Positions 58,415-64,000 of a DNA stretch of 64,000 bases are shown one piece after another. The stretch is from Corylus avellana (Eukaryota; Streptophyta; Magnoliopsida; Fagales; Betulaceae), in NCBI RefSeq assembly GCF_901000735.1, contig NC_081545.1:10835973-10899972 (forward strand). Direction: 5' to 3'. The first letter of the stretch is position 1. Every line of letters starts with the position of its first letter. The translations under genes were made by a program, and so were the position numbers. The notes below the pieces were generated by a model. It did not search any database. It saw only the letters and a list, made by a program, of their open reading frames with translations, and was not told where the DNA came from.

Positions 58415-58634
58415 ACGTGGCGTCGGGAACTACCATCCGAGGCTCTCTGACGAACCTAATGGAGAATCTTGACAAAGATGATCCAAGGCCAACCGTGCCT
58501 CTCGGACACGGCGACCCCTCGGCGTTTCCGTTGTTTCGAGCCGCCACTGCAGCGGAAGACGCCATTGTGGACGCTGTCCGCTCGGCTAAGTATAATGGCT
58601 ACGCGCCGACGGTTGGGATTCTGCCTGCAAGGAG
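58366..58634 (+). CDS. TAT: tyrosine aminotransferase-like paralogue, exon 1 (copy C)
   Basis: Exon 1 of a tandem paralogue in the same orientation, 1.7 kb after the complete gene. It codes MENGSARWGFRGNEELN..., [25 protein letters not shown] and GILPAR, and ends in phase 2 at AG|GTAATT exactly as exon 1 of copy B does. It is four residues shorter near the N-terminus and differs at many sites, so it is an old duplicate, not a haplotype. The remaining exons are not in the window: intron 1 contains a copia element that runs past position 64000. Whether the gene still splices over that insertion cannot be seen here. Confidence 0.85.
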
Positions 58635-60081
58635 GTAATTTCTACGTTACATATAGTATGAGATATCATGGCTTTGTTTTTCTCTCCTTTCTATGGCTTT
58701 TCGTTGATCCTCAAGTTCATCTTCTCTGGATTTTCTTTTATGTTTTTTTTTTTTCCTTTGGTGTGATATATAATTTGTACATATTTTTCTCCTATTCTCC
58801 TATAAACTTACGTGTGATAGATAAATCTAATGGATGAAATGAGAAAAATATGAAAAAAAATTAACACCAATCCTTTCTCATTTTCTATTTTTCTTTGAAA
58901 AACTACACGTGACTATCACAAAATTATAATGAACTCCATTTTGTTTAAAAAAACGAAAATATTCCTAAAACTTCTAAAAAAGACAAATATCTGAAAAAAG
59001 CAAAAAAATATATAATATGGTCCTGCCACTTTATATAATTAGATAGTACGCTTAATGTCCCCTGCTAGTTTGGCTCCAACGAAGACAAAGATCTGGTTCA
59101 AACATATTTTATATATGGAAAATTACAAACTGGCATGGGATAATATATTATATGAGGCCACCCAAAAAGACAGCACCCGCACACACAATGTTGGGAACCA
59201 GGTTCATCCCACGTGCAAAAGAGTAATGCTACTCCAATCTCATTCCTGTAGTACTATTGGCCTGATGCGACAATGTATTAGCCCTTGGATCATCCTTTAT
59301 TAAAAAAAAAAAAAAAAAAAAAAAGGTCTAATGGTTGATGGGTATTGCCGCATTAACTTGTAGTATTATGAGAGTAGGATAAGAGAAGAGTATTTGAATT
59401 CTCACGTACAAAGTAGGAAATCAGCTCCCATATCATTATTGTGCTATAACTATTCAAGTCACGATATAAGATATACGCTTCTAATTTAGAAGATAAATTG
59501 TGCTTCAATCAAGGTTAGCATGGGGTTAATTACACGTTGAAGAGGGATTAAAGCATTGAAACAGTCGCATGAGAACTACTATAAAAGGTAAATTATGATC
59601 GGGTAAAAAAGGACTTTTGGGACTCGCACTTCACAATTCCCATCTCCTAAACACTTATTGACTTGAGCATTAGAGTTATTCCACCCCCGGCACACTTCAT
59701 TGCTTACATTTCCTCTCGTTTGCAAATACAAATTTGTTGGTGTTTGACACAATGAAAACTATTCTAACAAATAGTGTAGTCATTTTTCAATCAGAAATGA
59801 AGGTAGAAGAAAAAAGATCTCCAACTTCTTGTAAGGAAGAAAACAATTTCCTACTTCTAGCTCTTCTTCTTATTAAAGTGTAAAATTATGTGAAGAAATG
59901 AATATCCAATTTGCAGGCTTTTGTAAACTAATTTCTCTTATAATATGGTGATTATGTGTTTTTTGAAGAAATCATTCTGAATTTGGATCCGTGTTACCTA
60001 TGAAAAGCATATCATGGGTGGTAGTTTTTCTACTGTCTTGTTTGGCCGCTTGTGCTGTTTCTTCGCCTGGCTGGTTGTATT
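58635..60081 (+). other. intron 1 of copy C up to the copia insertion
   Basis: AT-rich. About 59797-59930 matches the intron 1 block of copy B (GAAGGTAGAAGAAAAA, TAGCTCTTCTTCTTATTAAA, GTGTAAAATTATG). No gene supported. Confidence 0.65.
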
Positions 60082-60316
60082 TGACAAAAAACAGAGGAAG
60101 AATTCTGTATATTATTTTTTCATATATCTTTACAAGGAATAACCATGTATAAATAGCATTACAATTGAACCTATTCTCGGCTTAAGCTAATTTCAAGGCA
60201 AGAATAAAGGATTTTATTCTTATATGGCAGGATTGTCAATCAATCCTTATATGTAGTGATTGGCAATCCAAGATCTTTCTTCCCATAATAATTCCGGATG
60301 ACAACTCACGCTAACA
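60082..60316 (-). repeat. copia 3' LTR (left border tentative)
   Basis: Canonical TG start in element orientation at 60316. Contains an AATAAA signal and a CTATTTATA TATA-like motif. The other border is inferred from a TGACA at 60082. Confidence 0.55.
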
Positions 60317-60487
60317 CTCCCCCTCAAGTTGGTGCATACAAATCTCTGATGTCCAACTTGTCCAGTGAGTTGTGAAACACCTTGCTGCACACAGCCTTTG
60401 TAAGTACATTTGCCAATTGATCCTTGGACTTGATAAACGGAAAATAGATTATCTTGGCCTTAAGATTATGTTTAATGAAATGTCGAT

Positions 60488-62668
60488 CTACTTCCACATG
60501 TTTGGTTCGATCATGTTGACAGGGTTGTGTGAAATAGCAATTGCAGCCTTGTTGTCACAAAATAGATTCATCTCACTGTTTGGGGCAAAGCCAATTTCTG
60601 TTAGTAGTCTTTTAAGCCAGAGAAGCTCACAAAGACCCTTAGCCATCCCTCTGAATTCAGCTTCAGCACTTGACAAGGCCACCACGTTCTGCTTTTTGCT
60701 TCTCCACGTAACTAGGTTCCCACCGACGAACGTGAAGTACCCTGAGGTGGATTTTCTGTCTGATATGTTTCCTGCCCAATCCGCGTCTGTGTATCCCTCA
60801 ACTCTAAGATGATCATTCCTGGAGAACATGAGCCCTTTTCCTGGAGATGACTTTAAGTATCGAAGAATTCTGATCACTGCATCCATGTGATCCTCACTAG
60901 GGCAATGCATGAATTGGCTTACCATGCTCACGGCATAGGCAATATCTGGGCGAGTATGAGAGAGATATATAAGTTTCCCTACTAATCTTTGGTATCTCTC
61001 TTTGTTTGTGGGCACTTGGTCTGGATATTCTCCAAGTTTATGGTTCTGGACAATTGGTGTGTCTGCAGGCTTACATTCTAGTAGTCCCACCTCCGATAGT
61101 AGGTCTAAGATATATTTCCGTTGGGAAAGAAATATACCTTGTTTTGATCTAGCAACCTCAATTCCCAGAAAATATTTAAGTCCTCCTAGGTCTTTCATTT
61201 CGAATTCCATCGCCAAAAGCTTTTGGAGTCTTGATATTTCTTCTAAGTCATTGCCTGTAATAATCATATCATCTACATAGATTATTAAAGCTGTGACCTT
61301 ACCCAGTTGACATTTTAAGAACAGTGTATGGTCTGAGTTACTCTGGTTGTAACCATACTTCTTCATTGCCAAGCTAAATCGCCCAAACCATGCTCTCGGT
61401 GATTGTTTTAAACCATACAGTGCCCTTTGTAATTTACATACCACTTCAGACTCAGAGTTTGCTGTGTAGCCCGGTGGAACATCCATGTAAACTTCTTCCT
61501 CAAGATCACCATGGAGGAAGGCATTTTTTACGTCAAACTGATGCAATGGCCAATCCTGGTTTGCTGCAAGAGACAGTAGTACTCTAACCGTGTTTAATTT
61601 TGCCACTGGTGAGAAGGTCTCTTGATAATCTACACCGTATGTCTGCTTGTAGCCTTTGGCTACTAGCCGAGCTTTGTATCGGTCTATTGAGCCATCTGCT
61701 TTGTGTTTGATGGAGAACACCCATTTACAACCCATTGTCTTTTTTCCTTTTGGTAAAGGGACCAGAGTCCATGTTTCATTTTTCAGCAATGCCTCAATTT
61801 CTTCCTTCACAGCCTGAGTCCATTTAGGGTTTGCTAGTGCTTCATGGATTTCTGTAGGGACCTGGTATGAGGAAAGGTCATGTACAAATGTCTTGAGTGG
61901 TTTGGATAGCCTCTTTGTGGACACATAGTTGGCAATTGGATACTTTGAGCTTCGTTCTCCAACATCTGGGGAATATCGACTTGGTGGTTTGCCACGATTA
62001 TGCCTGAAAGGTAAAGTATAGCCAATAGAGGTATTCATATTACTAGAGTTTGGAGGTATAGTTGGGGAGTTTACCTCAGGAATATTCTCAGGAGATGGGC
62101 CTTCGGGTACTGGGGCGTGGGGGGTGTCTCTTTCAGCTTCAGGTAGTGTAGAAACTTCTTTGGGGTCTGGCTCAATCTCTGCGGACATATTCAGTCTTGT
62201 ATATGGTTCTCTTTCGTGAACCTCCTCTTCGTTGTTAACTTCTTCATAATTGTGGATTTCAGCCTCGTTAACTCTTGCCCAGTCCAATCTCAACCAATTC
62301 GGCTCTTCACTATGGATCTCCCCCTGACGAGCAGAGTTGGGTACTGGAGAAGGAAAGAATGGTTCCATTTCCAGAAAAGTGACATCCATAGTCACGTAGG
62401 AGCGGTCATTGGCTGGATCATAGCAATGGTATCCTTTCTGATGTAAGGCATACCCTAAGAAACAACAGTGGATGGCACAAGGATCCAGCTTCGTGCGTTG
62501 GGTCTTATGGAGATGGACAAATGCAACACAACCAAACACTCGGGGCGGAATCATCAACATTGTAGGTAAGGTGACATACGTAGACAACGTATGTAGGGGA
62601 GTCTTAAAATCCAAAACTTTGGAAGGCATCCGATTGAGAAGATGCACAGCTGTGGCAACGGCATCACC
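60488..62668 (-). pseudogene. copia integrase C-terminus, RT and RNase H
   Basis: After an in-frame TAG at 62669-62671 the frame continues (GDAVATAVHLLNRMPSKVL) for about 720 codons. It has the integrase C-terminal part, a linker with Glu/Pro, then RT (GCKWVFSIKHKADGSIDRYK, QFDVKNAFLHGDLEEEVYMD, YGLKQSPRAWF, catalytic YVDDMIITGND) and RNase H (TDADWAGNISDRKSTSGYFT, SSAEAEFRGMAKG, CDNKAAIAISHNP). Just after HNPV a one-base deletion near 60525 shifts the frame. The expected QHDRTKHVEVDRHF reads on in the next frame to the natural end near 60330. Otherwise the domain is intact. Confidence 0.88.
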
Positions 62669-64000
62669 CTAATGTCTACTAGGCATATGGGCTCCAAGTA
62701 ATAAAGCCCGAGCAGTTTCAAGAATATGGCGATTTTTTCTCTCAGCCACCCCGTTCTGCTGAGGAGTCTGAGGGCAAGAAGTTTCATGAATAAGACTGTG
62801 ACTTTGGAAATATTCATGAAACTGGTGGTTCACATATTCACCACCATTATCTGATCTAAGAATCTGAATCTTAGCAGAAAATTGAGTTTGAACCATAGTG
62901 TGGAACGACTGAAAAACACGTAGTACCTCATGTTTGTGTTTTAACAAGTAAAGCCAAGTCATGCGAGTACAATCATCAATAAATATCACAAACCAACGAT
63001 TTCCAGATGTTGTAGAAACGGGAGAAGGACCCCATACATCGGAGTGAATTAAAGCAAAAGGAACATTACTTTTATTCATGCTCAAAGGATAAGTAGCTCT
63101 ATGACTCTTAGCCAGAATACATGTTTCACATTTGAAATCAAATAGTGACATGTTGGAGAATAAATCAGGAAATAAATGTTTCATATAACCAAATGATGGA
63201 TGTCCTAACCGGAGATGCCATAGCCAAATCTGTCGTTTTTTGTCGTCAACTGGATGATGCATGTGATTTGCACGTCCCACACTGAGATCATCCACATAGT
63301 AGAGCCCCCCCCGCTTAGTACCACGCCCAATGATCTCCTTGGTAAGAATATCCTGAAGCAAACAGAAAGTAGAATACATGAGTACGACACAATTCATGGC
63401 TGTGGTAATCTGACTCACAGATAGTAACTTATGTGACAGAGAGGGAACAAGTAAACAATGGGTTAGTGATAGAGTAGGTGATAAGTTGACCGTGCCGGCC
63501 CCTGTGACTGGAGAAAGAACCCCATTTGCATTTGCAATACACGTTCGCCGTGGTTGAGATGTTTGTGCAAAGTCTGTGGCATCAAATGTCATGTGGTCGG
63601 ATGCTCCAGAGTCAACCACCCACGAGCCGTTATCATCATCTCGAGAGGAGCTACAAAGAGCAGGACTACATTTACCTGGATCCGTGGCCAGTGCATCTCC
63701 TTTAGACGTCTCGACGAGAGAGAGACATGGTTCTGTTGTAGCCACTGCAGCCTGACCAGTTCCTCCATCCGAGGCAGCATCACGGCGTTTTCGAGTCTGA
63801 AGTTCATTCCACCAGTCTGGATATCCATGTAGTTTGAAGCAAGTGTCTCTGGTATGTTTCGAATTTCCACAATGTGAACACTTGGTTCCATCAGAGGGAA
63901 TTCGTGGTCGAGAAGGGTTGCTGCCTTTCCCATTGCCGAGAGAGAGAGACTTGGTCGAAGATGGGATATTCTGTCCAGACCTGAAGCTCTTCGAAGCCAA
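62669..64000 (-). CDS. copia gag end, protease and integrase (partial at window edge)
   Basis: Open from the window edge for 443 codons to TAG. In order: a CCHC zinc knuckle (C-x2-C-x4-H-x4-C, residues 41-54), protease active site VVDSGASDHMT, GAG-pre-integrase WHLRLGHPSFGYM with CETCILAKSH completing the HHCC zinc site, and integrase core with IHSDVWGP, SDNGGEYVN and NGVAERKNR as the D, D and E catalytic positions. The stop replaces what is probably Trp (PSRH-stop-GDAV; the family usually has W here), so one G-to-A change ended the frame. No start is visible; gag continues beyond the window. Confidence 0.88.
   Translation of the reverse strand: MASKSFRSGQNIPSSTKSLSLGNGKGSNPSRPRIPSDGTKCSHCGNSKHTRDTCFKLHGYPDWWNELQTRKRRDAASDGGTGQAAVATTEPCLSLVETSKGDALATDPGKCSPALCSSSRDDDNGSWVVDSGASDHMTFDATDFAQTSQPRRTCIANANGVLSPVTGAGTVNLSPTLSLTHCLLVPSLSHKLLSVSQITTAMNCVVLMYSTFCLLQDILTKEIIGRGTKRGGLYYVDDLSVGRANHMHHPVDDKKRQIWLWHLRLGHPSFGYMKHLFPDLFSNMSLFDFKCETCILAKSHRATYPLSMNKSNVPFALIHSDVWGPSPVSTTSGNRWFVIFIDDCTRMTWLYLLKHKHEVLRVFQSFHTMVQTQFSAKIQILRSDNGGEYVNHQFHEYFQSHSLIHETSCPQTPQQNGVAERKNRHILETARALLLGAHMPSRH

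Larger units (their letters stand above)
60082..64000 (-). mobile_element. Ty1/copia retrotransposon, nearly intact, in intron 1 of copy C
   Basis: Minus orientation. The 3' LTR ends (element start side) at 60316 with TGTTAGCGTGAG, preceded by the polypurine tract GAGGGGGAG (60317-60325). RNase H, RT, integrase, protease and the gag zinc knuckle then follow to the window edge. The 3' LTR left border is tentatively 60082 (TGTCA end in element orientation); the other LTR lies outside, so boundary and target duplication cannot be checked. Only two inactivating changes are seen in about 1160 codons. Confidence 0.88.

Overview
The window looks like nuclear DNA of a heterozygous flowering plant, most likely a woody eudicot (inference). 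The signs are spliced genes with plant GT-AG introns, an AP2/ERF repressor gene, a plant-type U5 snRNA gene, copia and gypsy retrotransposons, and many small MITE, SINE and TRIM elements in AT-rich intergenic DNA. I cannot name the species. Two 100-base N gaps (30469-30568 and 46230-46329) divide the window into three contigs.

Layout. 1-3228: AT-rich DNA with a MULE-type MITE carrying a nested tRNA-derived SINE. 3229-3882 (-): intact ERF transcription factor with a C-terminal EAR motif. 5853-7115: non-autonomous LINE-like retroposon. 9372-14394: complete but decayed Ty1/copia element on the minus strand, with both LTRs, PBS, PPT and 5-bp target duplication. 15260-15499 and 22588-22839 (-): a pair of small secreted-peptide genes that share promoter sequence. 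16765-20624: large TIR element filled with an 11-bp GC-rich minisatellite and split by a gypsy-like LTR. 24534-30257 and 30569-37590: the same block twice on either side of gap 1, holding a copia relic and a nested CACTA element; a hAT element is present only in the second copy. 37619-37739 (-): U5 snRNA gene with USE, TATA and 3' box. 38905-53341: a block of about 7 kb present twice across gap 2, with a retroposon, a MULE with a nested hAT, a MITE, and the first three exons of a tyrosine-aminotransferase-like gene. 50505-56628 (+): the complete seven-exon copy of that gene (422 aa). 58366-58634 (+): first exon of a tandem paralogue. 60082-64000 (-): a young-looking copia element in its first intron, running off the window.

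No operon-like or defence-type system was found. The main points are (1) both N gaps sit between near-identical sequence, so the duplicated aminotransferase first half and copia block may be unmerged haplotypes rather than biology; (2) the U5 snRNA gene; (3) a MITE insertion that rewrote the C-terminus of one secreted peptide; and (4) several nested, datable transposon insertions with clean target-site duplications.
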